A stretch of DNA of 64,000 nt from Cylindrotheca closterium (Eukaryota; Bacillariophyta; Bacillariophyceae; Bacillariales; Bacillariaceae), in NCBI GenBank assembly GCA_933822405.4, contig CAKOGP040002258.1, forward strand, positions 110,023 through 174,022, read 5' to 3'. Under the pieces are notes generated by a model, which saw only the letters and a list, made by a program, of their open reading frames with translations, was not told the origin of the DNA and ran no database searches. Below are positions 9,026 to 19,261 of this stretch, piece by piece. Numbering within the stretch: position 1 is the first letter of the stretch; every line of letters begins with the position of its first letter. The position numbers were made by a program, and so were the translations under genes.

Positions 9026-10798
9026 TCAATTCTCGTCTCTTTGGTTTGTGAATAATGTGGAATCAGTGGCTTCTTCGTATGCCAATGCATAAGTTGAATT
9101 GGATCCAACTGTCGCAAGAGAAGGCGTCATTTCAGATTCAATTGATGTCACCAACGAAGTCAGCACTTTGGGTTCAACTGAAATTTCTTCGTGTTGAGCG
9201 ACCGCTCGTTCGGCACACGAAATAATGGCAAAGTTCATGAAGGCGATTGGGGAAACGTACAAGAGAAATACAATGTTCATGACCGCATACGTTCCTTGTA
9301 CCATGAGTTCGGGTACCACTTGACTTGGAATTCCAACTCCTTCGACATTTGAAAAGAAGGCAAACAAATCTCTGGGAATGATTTGAAAGGCAAAGGCCAC
9401 CAGAGTTGCAACACAAAGCCAGGTGTGCAACTTGATTGATTCAAAGTAAAAATTGACCCCGTTGCCCCCAACGGTTCCAAACAACTCTTGTACTCGATTT
9501 GTGGATGGCTTCGCAAAGACTGTTTCCACAGGTTCCGCAAACCAAGGCGTCGAGGCAAAGAACCGCCGTGCGGTAGCACTCTCGCCTGCTGGTTTCGTTA
9601 CCAACTCGGTGGCTGGATCCACCATTTTGTTGGTCGTCAGTCGAGGGATGAGCATATCCTTAATGGTAGCCATTTTCCAAAAATTGAGCAATCCCCAGCC
9701 CAGTTTCAAAAGTTGCAAGGCCATCAAAGGGTAAAATACTCCCGGGGTGGCCACAAAGTACCCCGAGGAGGCGATCGCTTCAATCGAGCCCGGATTGGCT
9801 ACATCATTCCCCAGGTCCACCGACGCCGCTAGAGCCAGGATTGGAATCAGAGGAAGCCACGTCGATGGCGCAATCTTGATCAAATTAAGCTCTTCCGTGG
9901 CAAAAGCTTCTTCAAGATCTTTGTCGAGTCTGTACCACTCGGGAAGGTGAAGGACTTCTTGTTGGATTCGCTCGCGAATGACCAAGGCTTCTGTCCCCCT
10001 CTCGGTGGTGGAAATGGTGAGTTCCCGCAGGAAGACATTGTCCGATTCGTGGGACCGTGTCTCTTGATATTGGCGGAGCATATCCTGATAGTCTTCCATG
10101 GCCAGACATTCTTCGTCCAGGGTATCGTCACCCGTCAGACATTGCTTGTGGGCCACGGCATGCTTTTCTGCAAGATCGGAAGCAAATTCGATCGAGTTAA
10201 TCACCCGTTGTGTCATGAATGCCGAACCAAAAAAGTAGACAATGGCGACCTGGAAAAAGAGTTCGTGAAGAAAGTGAAAACTCTCCAAGAGTAATTCTCC
10301 GTCGCCGAGGTAAACTTCCGAAAGATGTGCGACCCCCGTTTGGAGAGGAGAAACAGGATTATTCAGAGCTGCGCTGAGAATCAATCCAATGAAACCGAGA
10401 CTTCCCATTTCCATCAAGATGTTGTCAATGACCGTAGCAATGGCGGGAGGCATGGCTTCTCGGGCCCGTTCCACCATGGTGTCCCAAGTGACGAGCATTC
10501 CCACAATAATGAGCAGCACCGAGGTCGTCCAAAAGGCTGGATTGGCCAAAAGAGGCTGCAGCCAGCTGGGGGCATCTGAAGCAAGAAGCGAAAGTGACGA
10601 AGATGTTTCTACCAAGGGTGATGTGGTAAGATCATTTGCCATCATGGTGACAGTGGTGATGGTTGATCCTGGGGCCAATGCTGATAACTCCCATCTACTG
10701 GTATGAGAGGAGACTGGCAATGAGATTTGAAAAGCTGCTGTAGTTGCAGACCCTCCTCCGATCACCAAGGCTATTGCCAGAGCAATACGTCGCATCAT
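9026..10798 (-). CDS. Multi-pass membrane protein, MLO-like
   Basis: About 590 aa from the ATG at 10798 (MMRRIALAIALVIGGG). This start is preferred because it opens a signal peptide ending at TTAAF|Q, a plausible plastid-targeting junction; an upstream in-frame ATG lies at 10873. Six to seven hydrophobic segments are visible: WTTSVLLIIVGMLVTW, LGFIGLILSAAL, LFFQVAIVYFFGSAF, WLPLIPILALAASV, a segment around VFYPLMALQLLKLGWGLL, WLCVATLVAFAF and VMNIVFLLYVSPIAFM. The order EMGSLGFIGLILS, then HELFFQVAIVYFF after an extracytosolic loop, recalls the N-terminal half of MLO proteins, which in plants act as calcium-permeable channels. A long hydrophilic loop (about residues 200-300) follows. The MLO relation is tentative; no calmodulin-binding tail was recognised. 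It lies between the two 218-aa paralogues. Confidence 0.6.
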   Translation of the reverse strand: MMRRIALAIALVIGGGSATTAAFQISLPVSSHTSRWELSALAPGSTITTVTMMANDLTTSPLVETSSSLSLLASDAPSWLQPLLANPAFWTTSVLLIIVGMLVTWDTMVERAREAMPPAIATVIDNILMEMGSLGFIGLILSAALNNPVSPLQTGVAHLSEVYLGDGELLLESFHFLHELFFQVAIVYFFGSAFMTQRVINSIEFASDLAEKHAVAHKQCLTGDDTLDEECLAMEDYQDMLRQYQETRSHESDNVFLRELTISTTERGTEALVIRERIQQEVLHLPEWYRLDKDLEEAFATEELNLIKIAPSTWLPLIPILALAASVDLGNDVANPGSIEAIASSGYFVATPGVFYPLMALQLLKLGWGLLNFWKMATIKDMLIPRLTTNKMVDPATELVTKPAGESATARRFFASTPWFAEPVETVFAKPSTNRVQELFGTVGGNGVNFYFESIKLHTWLCVATLVAFAFQIIPRDLFAFFSNVEGVGIPSQVVPELMVQGTYAVMNIVFLLYVSPIAFMNFAIISCAERAVAQHEEISVEPKVLTSLVTSIESEMTPSLATVGSNSTYALAYEEATDSTLFTNQRDEN

Positions 10799-12560
10799 CT
10801 TGAACCGAATTTTTTCTTGACGCCGTAGAAAACTTAAAAAAAAAGTGAATGGAGTTGTACAGTTGATTCTCATGTGACGCGGCAAAAGTCAAAAAAGAAC
10901 TCCTTCTGCCAGCAACTTCTGCCGGAAACCAATTAAAATACCACAAGGATATGGACACGTCAGATTTCTTCAGCTAAAAATGCCGGAAATTCTGTGTATG
11001 TCCAGAAGCAGAAGCGGACTTTCTTAGTTTCCATTCCTCATTTAATCTCCAGCCCACTCAAAGTTCTGTGGGAACGGAAGGTATGTATCGTAATATTTAT
11101 TGCCGAATTACTCTTAGCTATGATTCCTGGAGCAATGCTTAAGGGTAATGACTTCACCTTGCATTTAAAATGGAAAGCAGTCGCTGTGCTGTTTCGGCAC
11201 AGTACTTTCATAATCGTACCATGTAGGCTACGGGCCCTCGCGGTACTCAAAGTCTGCGGTAAAGTTTGGCATCGTTTCACCCTAATACATACCGTAGGTG
11301 CAGTATGCTGGACGGCATTTGATGAATTAGTTTCTTTAGCAATGTTTGAATGGAATTTGACGCCAGCATTTGGCGGGGCTTGGCTGGAATGTAACACATG
11401 AAATACTTATTGCCGAATTACGATTCTAGCTTCTCGCTATGATTCCTGCAGCAGATACCTGGGGTTATTGACTTGCATTCAGAACGCAATGCAGTGGCTG
11501 TGCTGATTTGGAACCGTCCTGTAATAGCCATCCTACCGGTGTGATAGCTACAGGCCCTCGGTCGTCGTATCACTTAAAAAATATTCCGCATTTTGATGAA
11601 TTAGTATCTTTAGGCGCCAGCATTTGGCGGGGGACCCCTTGAGAGAACCGTGCTTTGATTAATAATCGTACCAACGGTACCGGTATACAGGCCCTTGTAG
11701 TACATATTCCGCATTTTGATGAATTAGTCTCCTTTGGAATGCTTGAGTGGAACTTGAAGCCAACAGCATTTGGCTTGGCTGGGAACGTGAAACATGTAAA
11801 TACTCGTTGCCGAGTTCCTCTTGGTATGATTCGCCCCCTCGAGCAGATACTTGGGTATAGATTTCACTTGTATTCAGAATGCAATGCAGTGGCTGTGCTG
11901 TTTTGGAACCGTGCTTTCATAATCGTCCTACCGATAGGCCGATAGGTACAGGCTCTCGTGCACTCGCACACACTACTGTACTATTCCGCATTTTTAAATG
12001 AATTTTAATATGTTTAGACGCCAGCAGTTGGCGGGGGACCCCTCTAGAGAACCGTGCATTAATAATCGTACTTTCTGTATACAGGCCATTGTAGTATGAT
12101 ATGTAAGTAATTGTTAGACGCCAGCATTTGCCGGGACCATTGGCTGAGCGGGGGACCCATCGAGAAAAGGTGAAAACATATACTATATAGTACATAAATA
12201 TGTGTAGACATGTCGTATGTTGAGATTCCACATCCCTCCGGTACATCGAACCTAGAATTCCTCTCTGGTACATCTCTACGCAGGCCTACGGAGCACCACA
12301 TTTTCTTTGCACAAGACCTCGACACCACAACTTCCAATTTTTGCTAAGTCCACATCATACCAACTCTCTCCCAAACGACTCCCACAATGATGTCCCGGAT
12401 GAAGCGTCGTGTACCACCGTCAGGTCCTACTGTAACCCAGGCTGTAAAATCCTACTGAGACCCAGGTCAGATACTGACGCCTTTGTTGCTGATGATGCCA
12501 TAAAATCAACTTTGGTATCAGATCATCAACATCAACCACCACAATCCACTCCACTTCACC
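10799..12560. other. Gene-free region filled with degenerate long repeats
   Basis: The 1.76-kb gap before the RusA-like gene is dominated by the three-copy degenerate repeat at 11080-12165. Open frames on both strands across it are by-products of the repeat and change between copies. Confidence 0.7.
11080..12165. repeat. Three degenerate tandem repeats of about 300-400 bp
   Basis: Copies begin near 11101, 11408 and 11808 with TTGCCGAATTAC/TTGCCGAGTTCC. They continue with TATGATTC, GCAATGCAGTGGCTGTGCTG-like segments (11163-11195, 11481-11505, 11880-11902), AATCGT.CTAC, ACAGGC.CTCG and TTTTGATGAATTAGT. They close with GACGCCAGCATTTGGCGGGG (11358, 11612, 12018, 12117). A sub-unit, CGCCAGCATTTGGCGGGGGACCCCT followed by AGAGAACCGTGC, appears twice (11611 and 12019). 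Divergence is high, so the copies are old. They encode nothing consistent and their origin is unknown; decayed non-autonomous transposons are possible. Confidence 0.7.
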
Positions 12561-13064
12561 ATGCCCAACACTCGTGCGCAGCGAAAGCGATCTGCCGCTG
12601 GATTGCGGAACCGCAACATTACAGTACTGGGGGTTGGTGAGACCAGAGGCGTTTCTCTCCAGATTTTCATTTCTGGGGATCCCATTGCTCAACCACGCCC
12701 AAGATTTGCTGTCACCCGAGCTTCGCGGACCTACATTTACAACCCAGCTGCGCGGGCCAAGACATTTTTTTCGAGAAAGATGAAACAGGAGCTCCAAGAA
12801 ACTGGGCTCGCCTCCACCGCAAACCCAATTTTCACCCTCCCAGGAGTCGAGGTCCAAGTTCAGTTTGGACTTGCCGATATGTCAAAAGACTTGGATAACA
12901 TGCTCAAGTTCATCCTGGATGTACTTGAGGACGCGGGCGTATATGCCAATGATCGTCTTGTTCGAAAGATCGTTGCTGAAAAAGTACAATCCAACACCGG
13001 ATTCACTAGCTTGAGCGTTTCCTACATGGATTTGGCTACTGCTCTAGCTGCAGTCCACATTTAA
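12561..13064 (+). CDS. RusA-like Holliday junction endonuclease
   Basis: A 167-aa intronless protein. Residues 32-160 match the RusA fold: a beta strand with G.P..QPRPR (SGDPIAQPRPRF, 39-49), YIYNP at 58-62, then KDLDNMLKFILDVL (109-122) with acidic residues D110 and D112 and lysine K116, followed by NDRLV with D131. In RusA, aspartates at these three positions hold the metal that resolves four-way DNA junctions. RusA enzymes are typical of prophages, bacteria and some large DNA viruses, so a copy here suggests horizontal or mobile-element origin. The N-terminal 30 residues are basic and could be a nuclear or organellar signal. The gene converges with the Crypton-type gene 1.1 kb downstream. 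All expected catalytic residues are present, so it may be active. Confidence 0.82.
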   Translation: MPNTRAQRKRSAAGLRNRNITVLGVGETRGVSLQIFISGDPIAQPRPRFAVTRASRTYIYNPAARAKTFFSRKMKQELQETGLASTANPIFTLPGVEVQVQFGLADMSKDLDNMLKFILDVLEDAGVYANDRLVRKIVAEKVQSNTGFTSLSVSYMDLATALAAVHI

Positions 13065-14144
13065 TTGCTGATACAAGCATATATTTCTAATAGCCATGAC
13101 TATTACTTTTTAGTGTTAAACTGTATTTCTATGCTGTTTGTTGTTCTGATTCTTGTTGTTTTGGAATGTGCTGAGTACCGGTACCGTGGGGTTGACTCTC
13201 ATAGTGAAGTCTCAAAAAATATCCTTTCTCCACACATTCTATTTTGATGTTTTTCCATTGGCTAAGCTCGTGGGGCTCAAAGACCACGAACCAAAAGTTA
13301 ATATTTATGGCACCATACTTTCCAACTGAAACACCTGGACAAATCTCCACTTGTCATTTATGGGCTCCACGCGCTTCAAAACAAAACACATGGACAAAAC
13401 TTCAGTTGAGGCTTTTTTCCAAATAAAGGATGGGAACATACGGACTGAAAAAAGCGGTTTTGAAGAAATTTCACAAAAGCACCTTGCCTCTGAAAACCAA
13501 GTGCTACATCCATCAAGAGTGTTTGTGAGCCATCCATCGGTGCTTCAATCCAATGCATCATCCATACTTCTCTTCACCGCAACTACCTCGTTTGCATGTT
13601 ATTCTTCATACTGGGATATGATCTGAGGCGAGGAGGTTGAGTTTTGTTGACGAATCATATTGTCTCGCCTCCAGCTTCTGCTGTTGTGCCTTCAAACAGA
13701 TTCTGATCATTATGATATTTATGATATCGCTCCAGGTTGCTACAATCGGAGCGCTCTTCCTCCAAGTCCAAGTCATACAAGAAATGCAGATGTTCATGCT
13801 TTGAAGGAATAAGTTTTTACATCGCTTGTACCATCAGCCTTGTGAAATCATTGAAATCAACGGCTTGTTTGCATTTTCCTTTTTGATTTGAGATTCATCT
13901 AGGTTTATTTTCATTTGGGCTGAGTCTTCCAGTGCCCTCGTGGTCCGTTGACTCTTGGATCTCAGTAGAGATCGCCCAACTGATCATGCCCCTATCTTCC
14001 AACTCTCTTCCAGAAAAACATCCGAACCTTTAAAAACTTCTTGTTTTGTGTGGAAGTGTATAGGTACGGAGGAAAACTAGGGAGACTACTACTTTGTTGA
14101 CAAATTAATACTCATCTATGTATGATCGTATTGTTTACATTGCA
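13065..14144. other. Intergenic between RusA-like and Crypton genes
   Basis: About 1.1 kb with no credible gene. It includes a GTACCGGTACC palindrome at 13177-13187. Terminal repeats that would bound a mobile element were looked for and not found by eye. Confidence 0.5.
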
Positions 14145-17100
14145 TCAGTCCGGTCTCATTTCTCTACATTCTATTGAGCAATACACATTCATCTCATTCC
14201 GTCCATGCAGCCCTGACCTGTCGGCGCAAACATGATGTACCTTCTTGTTGCAGTTTCGTATGTTGTAGCATTTGTGTATCGGTGGCATGGTGCTTCCACC
14301 ACCTTCTGGTACATCTCCATTGCACCCTTCAATGGGGCATAGATGGGCAGGATTGATGCTTTGGCGGCAAACAAGTCTGGAGTTGTTGTTGTTGTTGTTG
14401 TTGACCTCAGCAAGAACGCTTGCTGCAATAGCTACTTTCTTTTGACGAATGGCATCAGCGTGTTCCAAATATTCATCAGGGGTCAGTCCAGCAACAGCTT
14501 CTTGGAACCTTTGATCTGCCATGGGAGCCACTGTAGCTTGAAGAAGATTATTCCTTGCTCGTTTCCCCCCGGGGCCAATCGCCGATTGAATCCTTCTTCT
14601 TTGAATTGCAGCAGGCTTTCTTGCCAACAGGTTGGTGGTATGGTAGGCAGAATTCCTTGAGTTTGTGAATTGTGATACGGCCATAGTCCGTTGTTGATAT
14701 CTTTGGGCGACGCCTCTGATTCCCCTGTTTGCCTCGATATCAACAACTTTGGAGCCATATGCGAGCTGATGCATATTCAGCCCGGCAACTCTTTGTTGAC
14801 GATGTTGTTGCATTGGTTGCACTGGGTGGAAGGGGGGCAGGGGAGGTCTGCCATTGCCATTGCTATTGGGCCGAGAACGCTTATTTCTTGGATGTTGTAC
14901 TGTAGTACCACCATCACCATTGGGTCTCTTGGTTCCTCTTCCTGTATTATTGGACTTGGGTGCTTGCTTTTTCATTGTTTTGCTTTGAATGCTTGGGTTA
15001 CGTTTACATCTAAACTGCAAATGTTCAGTCATATTTAACTTCAAACTTCTTCGCTCGTCGTCCAAAAAAAAGGCTGCCCCCTTGAGATCCTTGACAGTTT
15101 CATTTTCTTCCATAACCGACTGAATACATAGGAATCCTCGGTAGTGCTTGTGAAACCTTTTGGCATTCTCTGCATTGTTCCATCCATTCCGTCCATTCTT
15201 TGGGACATGGATGAACTTCTCGAGCTTCAGATTGATCCAATTTTGCAAAATCCCCGACCATAGCTTTGGGAAAGCCTTACCTAAGGCTGGTTGATGTGGA
15301 ATTGATTGGAGATGGACAACAGTAGGAGCTGCAGTAGATCGTTGCAAAGCTTGTTGGCGTTGCGATGGTGGTCTCTGTTGGGTTTCGGGAGCAACTAGTA
15401 TTTCTGCAGTCTCCCGCAGTGGTTGAGTTGCTGAAACATTTCCAACGGCTCTAGTGTGCACCTCTTGTTGACTTGGCGCACCAGTACCGGTCGGTGGACC
15501 ATGGTTCTGAATTTGATGGTTCCCTACTACATTGCGTAATTCTTGAGCAATGAAGTGCCTCATCGCATCATCTCGTCTCTGCTGTACTGCATTGAACTCT
15601 TGATTTCTGTTTCTAAGTTCTTGTCGTAGAGCTTCAACTTGTTCAGTGAGTGCCTGGTTCTTAGTTGCACCTGCAACAACAGCATCTTCAAGGTATTTCA
15701 CCTGCCGCATGATTGACTGAAAAGCGTTCTGTGTTGCTGAATTGAGTGCTTCCATTTTCTTTGGCTCAAAAGTCAGAAGCTCATTTTTGACCCAACGTCG
15801 TTTCATTGCAGCCCATTGAGCATATCCAGGAATTTTATTCTGATAACAATTAAATGGCATCATTAGGATACTTGGTGGTACCAACTCAACAGACAGGGTA
15901 CTAGAAAAATCTGATTCCTCTTGCGACACTTACATGCAGCATTATTGACATCTCGTGTTGTGGATGGTCAATAATCAAGTAGATTCCATCTTGGACCAAA
16001 ACTTCGACCAGAAATGGTAAAAGTCTGGAAAAGAACTTTTGAGCACAAGTGGACTTGTCCCCATCTGGGGCCTCTTGCTCCCTTTTCCATCGATCGATAT
16101 CATTCCCAAACAGTGCACGGATACAAGCTTCAATACTTTCGAGTGGCAATCCAATCTGCGTTCGTAGGACATTGTAGGCTTCATCCATGTCAAATCCAGC
16201 CATCACAGTCATAGTTCTTCGTTCCATTTCAGCCTAAAAGTATGCCAGCGGGTAAAATTGAATAGCAATGCAGTTCAGTTTGATTTGACAACCATTTCAA
16301 AACATTTTTGGCAAACATTTCCAAAACCAACTTACCCAGTATGATTTTGTTAGCTTGTCGTTCATGTGCTTGGTGAGGGTTGAAACTTGATACTGTTGTA
16401 AACCCTCAGTACTAGCATGCATTACACAATGTGTTCGGTGATGGGTCACTTTGCAAGACTCTACACCAGTCTTGACGTAAATCTAAGAATGACATCCAGA
16501 AGGTTTGATGTGGCAGGCAACTTAGTTTTCAACCATAGAAAAAGCAACTATAGAAGACGTGTCAAACTCACCTCTCTCATGGCATTTTCTTCGTCAGCAA
16601 GCTTCGTAAAATCGACAAAAGGAATTTGCCAGAATTCGGCTGGACTCTTTTTGTTCGGACGTTTGAAGTGAACCTCGTTGCTACGTAATTGCAGTATCCG
16701 AATTACATTCATGGATGTCATGAATGAGGCACATAGCAAGTAATGGCGATGCCGAAGGACCCCAACTAGGCGATCCGTAGTGAAGTCACTTTTTTGATCA
16801 TCTTTCCTTAAGATGGCAGTCAGATTCCTTCCTTGTCCTGGAGCAAATCCATGGCTGATATACAAATCTTTAAAACAGAGAGACCTCGTGGAATCTCCTC
16901 TCAAACCTGCATTGCAGCCCCAATTGAAAGAGCAACCAATGTCCTTCCAATCTGGTCGATCATTTAGAATATAGGTCATTACCTTCATCTTTTCAGTACT
17001 AGTAAGAAGGTCGGCCTTCAGGCCTTTGAAAGGATCTGTTCCTCCAAACTTGTCTTCTTTGATTGAATCGTAATATCGCTGCTGCTCTATTACACTTGCT

Positions 17101-17504
17101 TCAACTGCTTCACTGTCTTTTACTCTGAATTTTTTAGCTTCGCCATCCATCAAAGGTGATAGGGTGTCAAAATCTTTAAAAAAAGAAGACTCTACTGAAT
17201 CCCAAAACCTTTGTATCGCTTGATGGACCCGAGAGCGACTATTTTGGGTGCCAAATTCTCTCTTTGTAAAGTCGTGGATGTAATATTTATCCACATTGTC
17301 TCTTGTGGTAAAACGAAAGGGTCGCTGCATTGGGTCCGGCATACGGTTATTCTTTATTACCCAAATGACAAATCGTTGATACTCCCGGAGATAAGTGTCA
17401 CTAAGTCCTTTGGTCTTTAGTCTCCTGGCCGCCTCCACACGATCCAAACAAATTTTCAGGAAAACTTCCTGTTCATCTGACAGACCATTGGGTTGTGCTG
17501 GCAT
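14145..17504 (-). CDS. Crypton-type tyrosine recombinase (Ndc10-like) with GCR1_C-like and zinc-finger regions
   Basis: Model of four exons: 17504-16572, 16482-16336, 16233-15934, 15839-14145, giving 1024 aa. The introns are 89, 102 and 94 nt, all phase 0, with GTGAGT, GTAAGT and GTAAGT donors. Exon 1 ends with the catalytic-core part GLRGDSTRSLCF and VGVLRHRHYLLC. The short second exon supplies KVTHHRTH and the candidate nucleophile in LTKSYW. Exon 3 continues with MERRTMTVMAGFD, twelve residues after that Tyr, as in Crypton/Ndc10 proteins. Exon 4 has a coiled coil (around AVVAGATKNQALTEQVEALRQ), a GCR1_C-like DNA-binding segment (KLWSGILQNWINLKL, FHKHYRGFL), low-complexity Gln/Asn tracts and a C-terminal Cys/His cluster (CPIEGC, HKCYN, CNKKVHHVC, YCSIEC). 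The frame is intact, so it may be active or domesticated. The H-x-x-R box reads THHR, slightly unusual. Confidence 0.8.
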
Positions 17505-18344
17505 CTTGCTCTGTCACTCAAATGAAAACGGTTCTGCTCCTCCTTGTTGCTTGACAAAGAATGAAGAAGACAACTGGGCAACAATCGAATTTCCAAGTGA
17601 GTGACCTCGAGCTCTGTAGCTAAAATGTTACATAGGCCGTGCGGGCGTGGTTCTGGAGGAAGGGGTCTTACCTAGACTTCCACCTTGCAAATTCCGCAAA
17701 AGTTGCGGAACCCAGCCGTAACAAATTCCATCATTTTGGAAGTATTGGCACTCAATCCCAGGCTGGCTCACCTAAATGGACCAGCCCGACTCGGAGGGGC
17801 TTAGCAATTTGGCCTCACCCAGAGGGCGGCAGTTTACCCATAACGGTAAAATTCCCACCCAGGGTAGCTAGAAGGGGAATTTCCAAATGAGAACCCAGTA
17901 AATTGAAATTGCACTCCCACTGATGGTATTCGATTACGCATAGTAAATGACCTATTGTACGACGTGCTCTATGTATCTCGTGGTTCCGTGTCTTTACCAA
18001 AGTGACCATGGGATATAACCACCCCTCACACAAGGCCCTATGAGTCAAATCGTTCCTTTTTTGGTAGCCCTCAAGAAGTTTTTTACACGCGCCTTTTTCA
18101 TTTAAGAGTATGGATGTTAAGTGATTGTTCTCTTACTTTCGACCAGACCTCAGATGGAGGTTCTTCGTATTCAAAAAGAACGTATGATGTCATTCATCAT
18201 TTAGGAGTGATGTCACCGAACTGTTCGGCCCATTTAAACTGATGTCACCGAACTGTTCATCCCGGGTGCAGAAATCACTTGTAAGTTGAGACACGCAAAA
18301 TCGGCATCTCGTTCCCTCTGAAAACCGACCACAAAAACAAAAAC
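17505..18344. other. Intergenic upstream of Crypton gene and of paralogue 2
   Basis: About 840 bp between divergent genes. It contains a GC-richer stretch at 17640-17890 with short inverted segments (TTCCGCAAAAGTTGCGGAA at 17691-17709) and the duplicated 19-mer described at 18208. No coding signal. Confidence 0.55.
18208..18258. repeat. Two copies of a 19-bp direct repeat in a promoter
   Basis: TGATGTCACCGAACTGTTC occurs at 18208-18226 and again at 18240-18258, a 32-bp period, about 90-135 bp upstream of the ATG at 18345. The core TGATGTCA resembles a bZIP (CRE-like) site, so a regulatory role is possible; this is inference. Confidence 0.6.
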
Positions 18345-19001
18345 ATGCAATCTTTATCCCATGTCGTCACACTCAACAATGAAGGCATCAGCTTCTTGCT
18401 TCAGCAAAGGCACAGAGAGGCTATCCATAGATTCATAAGCGCTCTCTCAATGGTCAAGCAGCTGCTTGCTTTCCCACAAAATCGAGTTACTGATGATGAC
18501 CTACCACAATTCATTCATGAAAGTACGTACGTGATACCAGGACTACAAGACACTAGCTGCTTCATCTTCGCAAACGCTATTACGCTATCTCCACAAGCTA
18601 TCAGCGACTGTCCGATATCGGAAAGCATTGCGAATGAAATTGCTTCCGTTATCCTGCTAAATGTTGCTCTGGCATACCATCACGCTGGCCTTACGGAGGG
18701 AGTTGCCTACATAAAAAAAGCAGAAAGTATGTACGAAACTGCAAACCAACTTATCGCTGTCAACGAAAGAAGGCAGGGAACCGGTCTTCTTATCAAAGCA
18801 GCGGCAACTAACAACCTTGCGCAAATCCGCCATGGCCGTGGCGACTACTCCCATTCGTTGGAGGGGTTCAAATACCTTGGATCTTTGTTTGCAAGCTTTG
18901 GTGAAGTCCTTCAAAGTTCAAAGTGCGAACATGAAGTATACCGAGGTATGCTAATGAATGCTTTGCTAGTCACGCCGCCAGACTTGGCGGCTGCTGCATA
19001 G
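18345..19001 (+). CDS. Diatom TPR-like protein, paralogue 2
   Basis: A 218-aa intronless protein starting MQSLSHVVTLNNEG, paralogous along its whole length to the gene at 7237. Shared blocks include TLNN.G, IHESTYVIPGLQDT, CFIFANAITLSP, VILLNVALAYHHAG, AAATNNLAQIRHGRG and SHSLEGFKYLGSLFA. Equal length and strand, about 11 kb apart, suggest a local duplication later separated by insertions. TPR-like helices (LAQIRHGRGDYSHSLEGF) are the only structural clue. No targeting signal. The promoter carries two copies of a 19-bp motif not seen upstream of paralogue 1. Confidence 0.72.
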   Translation: MQSLSHVVTLNNEGISFLLQQRHREAIHRFISALSMVKQLLAFPQNRVTDDDLPQFIHESTYVIPGLQDTSCFIFANAITLSPQAISDCPISESIANEIASVILLNVALAYHHAGLTEGVAYIKKAESMYETANQLIAVNERRQGTGLLIKAAATNNLAQIRHGRGDYSHSLEGFKYLGSLFASFGEVLQSSKCEHEVYRGMLMNALLVTPPDLAAAA

Positions 19002-19261
19002 TAATCATGATCCATGATCCCACAAACAACCCAACATGCTGCTAGCGCCAAATCCTGGCCCGTTGCCTCAGAATGCTATGATAGAGGCAACTGCTACCAA
19101 GTACATCAGCTATATACCTACCTATGTCGCCGCAGCGCGACAGTTTTTGTGACCGCTGAACATAGCTTACATAAGAATACATATGTAACAACAACGTTAC
19201 CTTGCTAGTACTGAATTTATATAGTAACTGATACTTTGCTCTTATTGTTGGAGGTAAGTTT

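Noticed and set aside
10994..11401. Frames on both strands over the degenerate repeats
   Set aside because: They are not maintained between repeat copies, so coding is unlikely.
16234..16571. Single 338-nt intron in the Crypton-type gene
   Set aside because: A phase-compatible internal exon with proper splice sites and the expected recombinase motifs fits better than one long intron, and the resulting introns match the sizes elsewhere in the window.
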